Notes: a model not told the origin generated them from the sequence alone. 15,725 nucleotides of DNA from Nocardia sp. (GCA_013361595.1 JABFXT010000599.1:1-15725); one strand, 5' to 3'; shown: positions 1-7,242, counted from the stretch's first letter. Translations and numbers: made by a program.

Positions 1-2
1 TC

Positions 3-944
3 CACGCACTGGCCGTGTACGCCCTGGCCGAACCCGATGCCGTGAACCCGGTCGAGGCGGTACACGGCGGCGGTATCGACCGGGACGTGCCGGTGGTGCT
101 CGCTATCGGCGGCCCGGCCGCCGTGCTCGCCGATACCGCGGCGGCCGCCGGCGGTGTTCCGGTACTGCCCGGGCCGACCGCTCTCGCCACCGGCGTCGCC
201 GCCCTGGTCGCCGACGCCCGCGCGCGCTACCGGGCGGGCCACGCAATCCGTACGCGCACTGTCGAACCCGGACCGCGAATCACCCTGCCCGCCGACGAGG
301 CGACCGCCAAGGATCTGCTCGACGCCCTCGGCCTGCGGACGCCACCACGTCGTATCTGCCGCGATCACGACGCCGCCCATCGCGCGCTACGGGAGCTGAC
401 ACCACCGGTGGCGGTGAAGATCCTCGACTCCGCCGTGATCCACAAAACCGATATCGGCGGGGTGCACCTCGGTATCCGGACCGCCGCCGAACTCGATACC
501 GCGCTGGCGGCACTGGACCGCGCGGGCGCCCACGCCTACCTGGTCGAGGCGATGGCCCAGGCCGGGATCGACCTTTTCGTCGGTGCTCGGCGCGACCCCG
601 TCTTCGGCCCGGTGGTGGTCGCCGGGCTGGGCGGCACCGCCGCGGAAGCGTACGGCGATATCGCCGTACGCGGGCTCCCGCTGCATTCGGCCGCGGCTGC
701 GGCGATGCTCGACGACCTCCGGGGCGCGCCACTTCTGGACGGCTGGCGCGGCGGTCCGGTACTCGACCGCGAGGCATTCGCCCGGATCGTCGCCGCCATC
801 GGCGACCAGTTCACCGCGCAGCCCGAGATCGGCGAACTCGAGATCAATCCCCTGCGGTTGACCGCGGACGGCCTCATCGCGCTGGACGCGGTGGTCACGA
901 GATCGGTCACCCACCCTGCGAATCCGGAAGACGGACAGAGATGA
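3..944 (+). CDS. Acyl-CoA ligase (ADP-forming) family protein, C-terminal part, 5' truncated by window edge
   Basis: This is the C-terminal part, about 313 residues, of an NDP-forming acyl-CoA synthetase (acetate-CoA ligase/FerA-type, COG1042). The family makes acyl-CoA from an acid, CoA and ATP through a phosphohistidine enzyme, releasing ADP. The frame is open to the left edge, so the GTG at 15 is not the real start; full-length members are about 700 residues. The first third is the end of the CoA-ligase domain (VLAIGGPAAVLADTA, codons 87-131). The rest is the ATP-grasp_5 domain, recognisable from PVAVKILDSAVIHKTDIGG and the metal/ATP-binding EINPLRL near the C terminus. Its TGA overlaps the ATG of the next gene by 4 bp (ATGA), which suggests translational coupling. 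The substrate cannot be read from this fragment. FerA-type members act on hydroxycinnamates, so an aromatic acid is possible. Confidence 0.85.
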   Translation, partial: HALAVYALAEPDAVNPVEAVHGGGIDRDVPVVLAIGGPAAVLADTAAAAGGVPVLPGPTALATGVAALVADARARYRAGHAIRTRTVEPGPRITLPADEATAKDLLDALGLRTPPRRICRDHDAAHRALRELTPPVAVKILDSAVIHKTDIGGVHLGIRTAAELDTALAALDRAGAHAYLVEAMAQAGIDLFVGARRDPVFGPVVVAGLGGTAAEAYGDIAVRGLPLHSAAAAAMLDDLRGAPLLDGWRGGPVLDREAFARIVAAIGDQFTAQPEIGELEINPLRLTADGLIALDAVVTRSVTHPANPEDGQR

Positions 945-2587
945 TCACTATCGACGGTACTGTGCCCTGGCCCCGGCCGGTCGCCGCGGAATATCGCGAA
1001 AGAGGCTACTGGCAGGGAATTTCGCTGGCATCCCGGATCGCCGGCACGGTCGACCGCGGCCCGGATCGGATAGCGCTGGTCGACGGCGCGACCCGGCTGA
1101 CCTACCGGGAACTCTGGGACCGGGCCGGCTCGATCGCCCGCACCCTGCTCGACCTCGGTCTCGTCCCCGGTGACCGCTTGGTCGTCGCACTGCCGAACTG
1201 CTGGGAATTCGTCGCGCTGACACTGGGCTGTCTCCGGACCGGACTGGTACCGGTGATGGCGCTGCCCGCCCATCGGCAACACGAACTCACCCATATCGCC
1301 GACATTGCCGGGGCCCGGGCCCTGGTGATCGCGGGGACCGATCGCGGTGCCGATCTGCGCGCCGTCGCGCAACAGGTGTGCCGGGCCGTCACCGGAATCC
1401 GGGCCGTCCTGATCCACGGTGATCACGCACCGAATGGGGAGCCCACCGAGGTACCCGAATACCCTCTCTACGCAGCGGGCCGGGCAGCCCGCCTCGCCGA
1501 CGGCGGCTTCGAACCGGGCGGCTCGGATATCGCCTGTATGTTGCTGTCCGGCGGCACGACCGGACTTCCGAAACTCATCGTCCGCACCAATGACGACTAC
1601 CTCTGCAATATCGCGCACTGTGCCGAGGTGGCCGGATTCGACCGCGACACGGTGTATCTCGGCGCGCTGCCCGGTAGCCACAATTTCTCCCTCGCCTGCC
1701 CTGGCATCCTGGGCGCGCTGACAGCGGGCGGGCGGGTGGTGATGCTGCCCTCCCCCGCACCCGAACGCGCGCTGCCGGCCGTCGCCGCCGAGGGCGTGAC
1801 CGTGGCCGCGGTGGTACCCGCGGTCGCGCAGAGCTGGATCGAATTCGGGCGCGCGCACCCGGAGATCGACCTCTCGACACTGCGGGTACTCCAGGTGGGC
1901 GGCACCCGGATGCCCGACGAACTGGCCGCCCGCGTCGAACCGGTACTCGGGGCCCGGTTGCAGCAGGTATTCGGCATGGCCGAGGGGTTGATCAATATGA
2001 CCAGGCTCGACGACGACCCGGCGGTGATCGTATCCACCCAGGGCCGGCCGGTGTGCCCGGCCGACGAGATCCTGGTCGTCGACGAATCCGGGGTTCCGGT
2101 TCCCGACGGTACCCCCGGTGCTCTGCTGACCCGCGGGCCCTACACACCGCGCGGCTACTTCCGCGCCCCCGAGCACAATGCCCGGGCCTTCACCGCGGAC
2201 GGATGGTACGGCAGCGGGGATATCGTGATCCGCCGCCCGGACGGGAATCTCGTCGTCGCCGGACGGGACAAGGACATGATCAACCGTGGCGGCGAGAAGA
2301 TCTCCGCCGAGGAGATCGAGAACTTCGCCTACCGGATACCGGGTGTGGAAGCGGCTGCCGCGGTGGCCATGCCGGACCCGGTCCTGGGTGAGCGGCCGTG
2401 CCTCTATCTGACCGTCGCGCCCGGTCACCCGGTCGGACTGGACGAGGTGGTCGCGGTGATGAACCGGGCCGGTGTCGCGCGGTTCAAACTTCCCGAACGA
2501 GTGATCCTGTTGGACGCCATGCCCGTCACGAAAATCGGCAAGATCGACAAGAAGGCCCTGCGCGACGATATCCGCGACCGGCTGTAG
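941..2587 (+). CDS. Aryl-acid AMP ligase of the DhbE/EntE/MbtA family (probably salicylate-type)
   Basis: This 548-residue ANL-superfamily enzyme activates an aryl acid with ATP to an acyl-adenylate and passes it to CoA or to a carrier-protein thiol. Motifs visible: A3 P-loop SGGTTGLPK (203-211), A5 FGMAEG (344-349), A7 YGSGD (423-427), A8 hinge GRDKDMINRGGEKISAEEIE (441-460), and A10 GKIDKKALR with catalytic Lys534. The aryl-pocket block HNFSLACPG has His247-Asn248-Phe249 where DhbE has His-Asn-Tyr, and Cys253 where DhbE has Ser240. Cys at that place is the pattern of salicylate enzymes (YbtE, PchD, MbtA) rather than dihydroxybenzoate enzymes. No carrier protein, NRPS or isochorismate gene lies in the window, so a free CoA ligase for salicylate breakdown (SdgA-like) is as likely as siderophore synthesis. 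The gene overlaps the upstream ADP-forming ligase by 4 bp and the ribosome binding site is weak, consistent with coupling. It is convergent with the next gene, 9 bp away. Confidence 0.87.
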   Translation: MITIDGTVPWPRPVAAEYRERGYWQGISLASRIAGTVDRGPDRIALVDGATRLTYRELWDRAGSIARTLLDLGLVPGDRLVVALPNCWEFVALTLGCLRTGLVPVMALPAHRQHELTHIADIAGARALVIAGTDRGADLRAVAQQVCRAVTGIRAVLIHGDHAPNGEPTEVPEYPLYAAGRAARLADGGFEPGGSDIACMLLSGGTTGLPKLIVRTNDDYLCNIAHCAEVAGFDRDTVYLGALPGSHNFSLACPGILGALTAGGRVVMLPSPAPERALPAVAAEGVTVAAVVPAVAQSWIEFGRAHPEIDLSTLRVLQVGGTRMPDELAARVEPVLGARLQQVFGMAEGLINMTRLDDDPAVIVSTQGRPVCPADEILVVDESGVPVPDGTPGALLTRGPYTPRGYFRAPEHNARAFTADGWYGSGDIVIRRPDGNLVVAGRDKDMINRGGEKISAEEIENFAYRIPGVEAAAAVAMPDPVLGERPCLYLTVAPGHPVGLDEVVAVMNRAGVARFKLPERVILLDAMPVTKIGKIDKKALRDDIRDRL

Positions 2588-2596
2588 CGGCCGGGC

Positions 2597-3313
2597 TCAG
2601 CGGCCGAACACCGAGTTCAGCAGATCGGCCGCCGCCCGGTTCATCGGGACCAGCACCCGCCGGTGCACGAAGGCGACCGGTCGTGCGACGGCGAAATCCC
2701 AGCAGGCTCCCAATGCGCGCAGGACCGGCCGCAGCACGGTCCGGTAGACGAAGACCACCGGAACCACGACCAGTATCCGGACCACGGCGGTCGCCCCACG
2801 CCAGCCGTAGGCGGCGACCGCCGCGAGGAGAGTCGCGCACGGCCGCAACACCCACCGCCACAGTCGGCGCAGCGGCCATTCCACACACCACCGCCACAGC
2901 CATTCCACCGTCACCGCGATCGCCCCGAGCACCGGCCGTAGTACCCAGCGCCACAGTGCTACCAGCACCGGGCGCAGCAACCGCCGCCACAACCACGCCT
3001 CGATCACCTGCCGCAGCGGCCGCACCAGGAAGGCCATCAAGAGCGCGCCCAACGGTGTCAGCACCGTGCCCCACAGCACGTCCTTCACGAACAGCCACAG
3101 CGGCCGCAGCAGCCGATCCCGGACGAACCGGGCCACCGGTTCCAGGATCCGCTCCACTGTGTAGGCACAGACCGCGACCACCGCCCGGCCGCACAGCTTC
3201 ACCGCCTCCCAGAGCAATCGCACCGGCACCAGCAGCACCACCGCGAGCCCACGGGCCACCCATTCACCGATCGAGACCCGGGTGCGCGGTTCCCGGGGAT
3301 CTGTCGAAGCCAT
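2597..3313 (-). CDS. Hypothetical protein with proline-paired amphipathic repeats (238 aa)
   Basis: I do not recognise a family. The protein is 238 residues, rich in Leu, Val, Trp and Arg, and strikingly periodic. Most prolines sit in a context like (V/L)LRPV, and they come as six pairs 11-12 residues apart: 59/71, 87/99, 115/127, 147/158, 185/196 and 212/223. Pairs recur about every 27-32 residues, with one 38-residue step. The stretches between are hydrophobic with Trp and Arg (for example LWRWVLRPV at 120-128), suggesting membrane-embedded or membrane-surface helices broken by proline. No clear signal peptide is seen; the first 15 residues are polar. The start is set by AGGAGG (3319-3324) 5 nt before ATG; the open frame extends upstream but has no better start. 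It lies downstream of the alpha/beta hydrolase on the same strand with a hairpin between. Function unknown; a membrane-associated protein is inferred. Confidence 0.75.
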   Translation of the reverse strand: MASTDPREPRTRVSIGEWVARGLAVVLLVPVRLLWEAVKLCGRAVVAVCAYTVERILEPVARFVRDRLLRPLWLFVKDVLWGTVLTPLGALLMAFLVRPLRQVIEAWLWRRLLRPVLVALWRWVLRPVLGAIAVTVEWLWRWCVEWPLRRLWRWVLRPCATLLAAVAAYGWRGATAVVRILVVVPVVFVYRTVLRPVLRALGACWDFAVARPVAFVHRRVLVPMNRAAADLLNSVFGR

Positions 3314-3331
3314 CGAATCCTCCTCCCTCCC

Positions 3332-3373
3332 GGAATCATCGCACCCCACGGATACTTCCGTGCGGGTGATTCC
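3332..3373 (-). terminator. Bulged hairpin between hydrolase and repeat protein
   Basis: The sequence can fold as an outer 7 bp stem (GGAATCA 3332-3338 with TGATTCC 3367-3373), a 3 bp CCC/GGG segment (3344-3346 with 3364-3366) and a perfect inner 6 bp stem (CACGGA 3347-3352 with TCCGTG 3357-3362) around a TACT loop. A 5 nt bulge and a single C interrupt it. It lies 38 bp after the hydrolase stop and just before the ribosome binding site of the repeat protein. It could end hydrolase transcription or be a leader structure for the downstream gene. No T-run follows, which is common in actinobacteria, so the terminator call is tentative. Confidence 0.4.
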
Positions 3374-3410
3374 CCGGTTCGCGGGCCGCGTGGAAATGCC
3401 CGATGCCCGG

Positions 3411-4292
3411 TCAGGCCGCCGGGCTCGGCAGCCGGTCGAGGAAATCGGCGATGAGCGTCGCGACCTCGGCGAGATGGGTTTCCAGGACGAAGTGCCCGGT
3501 ATCGAACAGGTGCAGTTCGGCGTCCGGGAGATCGGCCAGGTAGGCATGTGCGCCGGGCGCGGGGAAGAAGGGATCGTTCGCACCCCAGGCGATCAGGGTG
3601 GGCGGAGTGTACCGGCGCAGCCAGTCCTGCCAGGCCGGGTACCGCAGCAGATTCGACTTGTAGTCGAAGGCCAGCGCGAGCTGCGCGTCCGCCCGTCCCG
3701 GAAGTTCGAGGAAATACTGGTCCAGCAGCCAGGATTCGGGTGCCAGCACGGTGGGGTCGGCGACGCCGGTCTCGTACTGGCCGCGGGTGCCGTCGAGGCT
3801 CAGCAGCCCGCGGATCGTCTCCTCGGCACCGCTGTCCTGTGGACGCAGCGCGGTGAATTCCCGGGCGCCGGCGGAAAGACCCGCCGCATAGGCGTTTCCG
3901 TTCTGCACGACGAGGCCGGCGATCCATTCCGGGTGGCGTTCGGCGACGCGGAAGCCGATCGGGGCGCCGAAATCGAAGACATACATGGCGAAACTGCGCA
4001 GCCCGAGCTGTTCGACGAACCCTTCGACGATATCGGCCAGCCGATCGAAGGAGTACCGGAAATCCGCGGGCGCCGTGGTGTTTCCGAAACCCGGATAGTC
4101 GGGCGCGATGAGCCGGTAGCGATCACCGAGGACATCCATCAGCCGGCGGAACTGGTGCGAACCGGAGGGGAAACCGTGGAGCAGCAACAGCGTCGGGGCG
4201 TCGGGGCGTGCCGGTACGGACTCGCGATAGAAGACCTCCACTCCGGCTACGTCGACGCGATTGTGGTGTACAACGGGCAAGCTCATGGCCAT
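3411..4292 (-). CDS. Alpha/beta hydrolase with Asp nucleophile (epoxide hydrolase / haloalkane dehalogenase-like)
   Basis: This 293-residue alpha/beta-hydrolase-fold enzyme is probably cytosolic. It has the oxyanion-hole motif HGFP (39-42). The nucleophile elbow VFDFGAPIG places Asp107 where esterases carry Ser. The acid is probably Asp240 in WGANDPFF, and the catalytic base is His267 in DTGHFVLETH. An Asp nucleophile means a covalent alkyl-enzyme mechanism, typical of epoxide hydrolases and haloalkane dehalogenases; the true substrate is unknown. I chose ATG 4292 because GAGAAAG (4299-4305) sits 6 nt before it. The upstream in-frame GTG at 4307 would overlap that site, and ATG 4286 is an alternative. 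It is divergent from the CGNR regulator across a gap with direct repeats, so that regulator may control it. Confidence 0.86.
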   Translation of the reverse strand: MAMSLPVVHHNRVDVAGVEVFYRESVPARPDAPTLLLLHGFPSGSHQFRRLMDVLGDRYRLIAPDYPGFGNTTAPADFRYSFDRLADIVEGFVEQLGLRSFAMYVFDFGAPIGFRVAERHPEWIAGLVVQNGNAYAAGLSAGAREFTALRPQDSGAEETIRGLLSLDGTRGQYETGVADPTVLAPESWLLDQYFLELPGRADAQLALAFDYKSNLLRYPAWQDWLRRYTPPTLIAWGANDPFFPAPGAHAYLADLPDAELHLFDTGHFVLETHLAEVATLIADFLDRLPSPAA

Positions 4293-4310
4293 CACATGCT
4301 TTCTCACTGT

Positions 4311-4374
4311 GTAGTGGCATTAGTCAATCGGATCGAAAGCTAATTCGTCAAGAGCCTGATGTAGCATTAGTAAA
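4311..4374. promoter_or_regulatory. Divergent promoter region with direct repeats (candidate operators)
   Basis: The gap between the hydrolase and the CGNR gene holds two copies of a 13 bp element: TGGCATTAGTCAA (4315-4327) and TAGCATTAGTAAA (4362-4374). They match at 11 of 13 positions and start 47 bp apart. Both are AT-rich islands in very GC-rich DNA. The second contains TAGCAT (4362-4367), a plausible -10 hexamer only 7 nt before the CGNR ATG. Together with the lack of a Shine-Dalgarno, this suggests a leaderless transcript. The first copy lies just upstream of the hydrolase ribosome binding site. Binding by the CGNR protein is inferred. Confidence 0.5.
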
Positions 4375-4953
4375 ATGAGCGAGGCCCCGCTGACCGGTGA
4401 ACCGCCGGCCCTGGATCTGGTCAATACCTGCCCAGCCGGCCAGGATCTGCTGAGCACCCCCGATCAGCTCGCCGAATGGCTACTGCGACAGGCCGGCCGG
4501 CTACCGGAACGAGGGCCGGCACACCCGAGCGCCGACGATCTCGATCAGGTACGCCGGATCCGCGCACACCTGAAAGCCGTGTTCGACGCCCTACTCCACC
4601 ACCGCCGCCCACCGGCGGCCGCACTGCGCGGGTTGAACGATGCCCAGTCCGCGGCACCCGCCATCAGGCACCTCGAATGGACCGGCGACACCCTCACCGC
4701 CACCGTCCGGCGCACCGGGACCACCGGCGCCCGGCTGGCCGCCGCACTGGCCGAATCGGCCGCGGAACTGCTCGCCGACCCGTCGATCGCCCGCCTCAAA
4801 CAGTGCGAGGCGCAGGACTGCGTCCTGCTGTTCCTCCCGGCCCACCCCCGACGACGCTGGTGTTCACCACAGCGCTGCGGCAACCGGGTCCGCGTGGCGC
4901 GCTACTACGACCGGCACAAGCAGGCATCCGACCCCGGAGCCGTCACCGGCTGA
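4375..4953 (+). CDS. CGNR zinc-finger / ABATE-domain transcriptional regulator
   Basis: This 192-residue protein belongs to the CGNR zinc-finger family, a widespread actinobacterial group thought to be stress-related regulators. The N-terminal 130 or so residues match the ABATE layout, beginning with PALDLVNT (11-18). The C terminus has the metal site: Cys144 and Cys149 (CEAQDC), Cys163 (RRWCSPQRC), and Cys168 within the CGNR signature (168-171), followed by the basic segment RVRVARYYDRHK expected to contact DNA. All four Cys ligands are present, so it should be functional. ATG 4375 has no recognisable ribosome binding site and a -10-like TAGCAT lies 7 nt upstream, fitting leaderless translation. 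It is divergent from the alpha/beta hydrolase; regulation of that gene and of itself is inferred. Confidence 0.88.
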   Translation: MSEAPLTGEPPALDLVNTCPAGQDLLSTPDQLAEWLLRQAGRLPERGPAHPSADDLDQVRRIRAHLKAVFDALLHHRRPPAAALRGLNDAQSAAPAIRHLEWTGDTLTATVRRTGTTGARLAAALAESAAELLADPSIARLKQCEAQDCVLLFLPAHPRRRWCSPQRCGNRVRVARYYDRHKQASDPGAVTG

Positions 4954-5032
4954 GCTCTTATCCGCTCTCGGCGCCGCGGCCGCACGGACGTGAAAACCGG
5001 GTCCACCCAGCGGCGGCTCGCCCGGTCTCGGA

Positions 5033-5146
5033 TCACCGGTTGCGTACCCGCACCAGCGTGCGGGGTGCCGCGGCGGCCAGATGACTGGACACCACCATCG
5101 ACAGCAGTACGGCGAAACCGGCGGCAGCCGTCGCGTAGACCATCAT
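5033..5146 (-). CDS. Small putative membrane peptide (37 aa)
   Basis: A short reading frame encodes 37 residues, beginning MMVYATAAAGFAVLLSMVVS and ending in the basic tail TLVRVRNR. It is supported by a near-perfect AGGAGG (5152-5157) 5 nt before the first ATG and 8 nt before the second, stronger than most sites in this window. Residues 3-27 would form a single transmembrane helix, and the Arg-rich C terminus suggests a cytoplasmic tail. It lies 86 bp downstream of the NDH-2-like oxidoreductase on the same strand and could be co-transcribed. The 10 bp palindrome GGCAATTGCC (5194-5203) lies in the gap. No family recognised. It is too short for sequence composition alone to prove coding. Confidence 0.55.
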   Translation of the reverse strand: MMVYATAAAGFAVLLSMVVSSHLAAAAPRTLVRVRNR

Positions 5147-5232
5147 GGAAACCTCCTCGTATCGCTTCGAGGTCCACCCTGCCCGGTGAACCTGGCAATT
5201 GCCTGTGCGTCGCTCGGCAACGACGTGTGTAC

Positions 5233-6576
5233 TCAGCGGCGCCGCGGAATCCCCTCGCTGCCGCCGAAGCTCGCTTCCTCCGGGCCGACCAGGCCGAGCA
5301 GGGTCAGCGGACGTGCGGTGACGGCGTTGGTCAGATAAGTCACGGTGATCGCCCAGCGGTTGATCCCGCGGGGTAGCGCATAGGTGTGATACGCCCGGGT
5401 CACCACCTTGGCCGGGAACCCGGACAAGCGCACGCCCATCGGATCGGCGACGGCGAAACCGGGCCCCAGGTCCACGACCAGCCCCATATCGCGGTGTTTG
5501 TACGCCGCTTCCGTGCCGATCCCTAGACTCGCTGCCACATTGCGCGCCAGGATCTTGCCCTGGCGCGTCGCGTGCTGCGCGGTCGGCGGGGTGATCTTCC
5601 CCGGTTTCGTCAGATCCGGGACCGCGGCCGCGTCTCCGCCGGCGAAGATCTCCGGGTGGCCGGGTACGCGCAGGTGAGCGTCCACGGTCAGCCGGCCACG
5701 CTCCATCGGTAGCCCCAGGGTGCCGAGGACGGGCGCGCCGCTGACCCCGGTCACCCACGCCACGGTGTGGGTCGCCACGGCCGTACCGTCGGTGAGCACC
5801 ACACGGTCCGCGGCGAGCTCTGTCAAGGTCGTCCCGAGCCGGATATCGATTCCGCGCCCACGCAGGACCCCCAGTACTTTGTCGCTGAGCTTCTCCCCCA
5901 CCTCCGGCATCACGCGGTCGGCCGTATCGAGCAGCACGAACCGGACCTCGGCCGGGTCGAATCCGCGCCGCTTCGCGTAGGCGTCGGCCAGTGCCCGCAA
6001 CTGGGCGATCAGTTCGGTGCCCGCGTAGGAGGCGCCGACGACGACCACGGTCCGGCGGGCACGCCGCAGATCCGGATCCGCTTCGTGGTCGGCCAGCTCG
6101 AGCTGGCGCAACAACTGCTCACGCAGATACAGCGCCTCGGCGACCGTTTTGAGACCGCGTCCGTGTTCGGCCAGGCCGGGCACGTCGAAGAGCCGGGTCA
6201 CCGATCCGGGAGTGAGCACGAGCCGGTCCCACGCCAGTTCGCGCGGATCGTGATGCTCGCTGGTGACCGTGACGGTCCGGCCCTCCGGATCGATCGATTC
6301 GACCGTCCCGACCACCAGCCGCACCCGGGGTAGCGCGTCCACCAGCGAGACGGCGACGAAACGGGGGTCGATGAGCCCACCCGCCACATCCGGTAGCAAC
6401 GGCGTGTACAGCATGTAGTCGTTGGGGGTGACGAGGACGACCTCGGTGTCCCGGTCCTGTTTCGCCAGAATCCGGCACAGCCTGCGCGCGCAGGTGAATC
6501 CGGCGAATCCGCCGCCCACGATCACCACCCGCCGTGGGCTCGCGGTGCGATCGGTGTGGTCTTCGACATCGGGCAC
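5233..6576 (-). CDS. NAD(P)/FAD-dependent oxidoreductase, type II NADH dehydrogenase-like
   Basis: This 447-residue two-Rossmann flavoprotein is related to type II NADH:quinone oxidoreductases (Ndh), which pass electrons from NADH through FAD to quinone at the inner membrane face without pumping protons. It has the FAD-binding motif VVIVGGGFAG (17-26), the second dinucleotide motif VVGASYAGTE (179-188) for NAD(P)H, and the FAD-closing block IFAGGDAAAVPD followed by TPPTAQHATRQGK in the C-terminal third. Length is close to mycobacterial Ndh (about 460). No transmembrane helix is seen at the C terminus, so membrane contact would be peripheral. I chose GTG 6576 because AGGAG (6583-6587) lies 6 nt before it; ATG 6582 abuts that site directly, which is unfavourable. 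It is divergent from a flavohemoglobin remnant. Ferredoxin or sulfide:quinone reductase-like activity cannot be excluded. Confidence 0.83.
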   Translation of the reverse strand: MPDVEDHTDRTASPRRVVIVGGGFAGFTCARRLCRILAKQDRDTEVVLVTPNDYMLYTPLLPDVAGGLIDPRFVAVSLVDALPRVRLVVGTVESIDPEGRTVTVTSEHHDPRELAWDRLVLTPGSVTRLFDVPGLAEHGRGLKTVAEALYLREQLLRQLELADHEADPDLRRARRTVVVVGASYAGTELIAQLRALADAYAKRRGFDPAEVRFVLLDTADRVMPEVGEKLSDKVLGVLRGRGIDIRLGTTLTELAADRVVLTDGTAVATHTVAWVTGVSGAPVLGTLGLPMERGRLTVDAHLRVPGHPEIFAGGDAAAVPDLTKPGKITPPTAQHATRQGKILARNVAASLGIGTEAAYKHRDMGLVVDLGPGFAVADPMGVRLSGFPAKVVTRAYHTYALPRGINRWAITVTYLTNAVTARPLTLLGLVGPEEASFGGSEGIPRRR

Positions 6577-6676
6577 GGCCATCTCCTGTTCCGTATCGGG
6601 TCCCGGCGCGTTTCCCGCGAGACCGCCGCCGAAACCTCCCGAGGCCGGCGACGGGGACGCGCTGCTCAGCCCCGCC

Positions 6677-7242
6677 ATGATCACCACGCCCCCGGCCCGG
6701 ACATCCTGCTCCTCGAAATCGTGCGCGCCACCCTGCCGCTCGTCGAGGCACATCTCGACGCCATCACCGCGACCTTCTACCGCGATCTGTTCGCGCGGCA
6801 TCCCGAATTGGGCCGCGACCTGTTCAACCGCGTCGACCAGGCCCAGGGCGCACAGCCGCGCGCACTGGCCGCGTCCATCGCACGCTTCGCGGCGAGTCTG
6901 ATCGATCCCGCTGCCCCGCGACCCGAGTCGATGCTGGCCCGGATCGGCCACAAACACGCCGCGTCCGAGCCCCACCCGCTGCGCGACGGGCTGTTCGATC
7001 TGGCGACCCGGCTGCCCGCACTGACTCTGCGACTCCGCTACAGCGCGCAGACCGCGGACGGCGAACCCGCCGGCTTCGATCTCGACGGCGTCGAACTGCC
7101 CGCCGACGCGGATTTCATCCTGTGCGGCCCCACCGGATTCCTGTCCTCGGTCCGCTCGGTGCTGCTCGAACGCGGTGTGCCGGCCGACCGCGTTCGCACC
7201 GAACAGTTCGGTCCGACCGACTGGCGTGACGGCAACGGGTGA
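6677..7242 (+). pseudogene. hmp: Flavohemoglobin (Hmp-type) remnant: globin start fused to NAD-domain end
   Basis: From about 6700 the frame reads like a flavohemoglobin (NO dioxygenase): EIVRATLPLVEAHLDAITATFY, with B10 Tyr in TFYRDLF, E7 Gln in GAQPRAL, and the proximal His in HKHAA (codon 6955-6957). Directly after this (about 6958-6975) it continues with HPLRDGLFDLATRLP and FILCGPTGFL, the last part of the NAD-binding domain, ending at EQFGP. The rest of the globin, the whole FAD domain and the first part of the NAD domain are missing, roughly 200 of about 400 residues. The expected start, ATG 6677, is in another frame. One extra base within 6677-6699 would give MITTPPAPDILLLEIV, a normal-looking N terminus, so a one-base loss is likely. 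There is no good ribosome binding site. It cannot act as a flavohemoglobin; I call it a pseudogene, although the frame after 6700 is still open. Confidence 0.75.

Noticed and set aside
536..2428. Long open frame of 630 codons on the minus strand opposite the two ligases
   Set aside because: It is antisense to two genes with clear motifs, its own translation has no recognisable domain and is rich in Gly, Arg, Asp and His as expected for a shadow frame in high-GC DNA.
2398..3369. Plus-strand frame of 323 codons opposite the repeat protein
   Set aside because: Its product is a Pro/Arg/Ala low-complexity string with no ribosome binding site. The minus-strand gene has AGGAGG and an ordered repeat, so I kept that one.
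3282..4343. Plus-strand frame of 353 codons opposite the alpha/beta hydrolase
   Set aside because: The minus strand shows a full catalytic triad and family motifs; the plus frame is a shadow.
6577..6975. N-terminal extension of the NDH-2-like oxidoreductase to 580 residues
   Set aside because: It would run through the divergent gap and antisense to the globin remnant. The FAD motif begins about 20 residues after GTG 6576, which has a well-spaced ribosome binding site.
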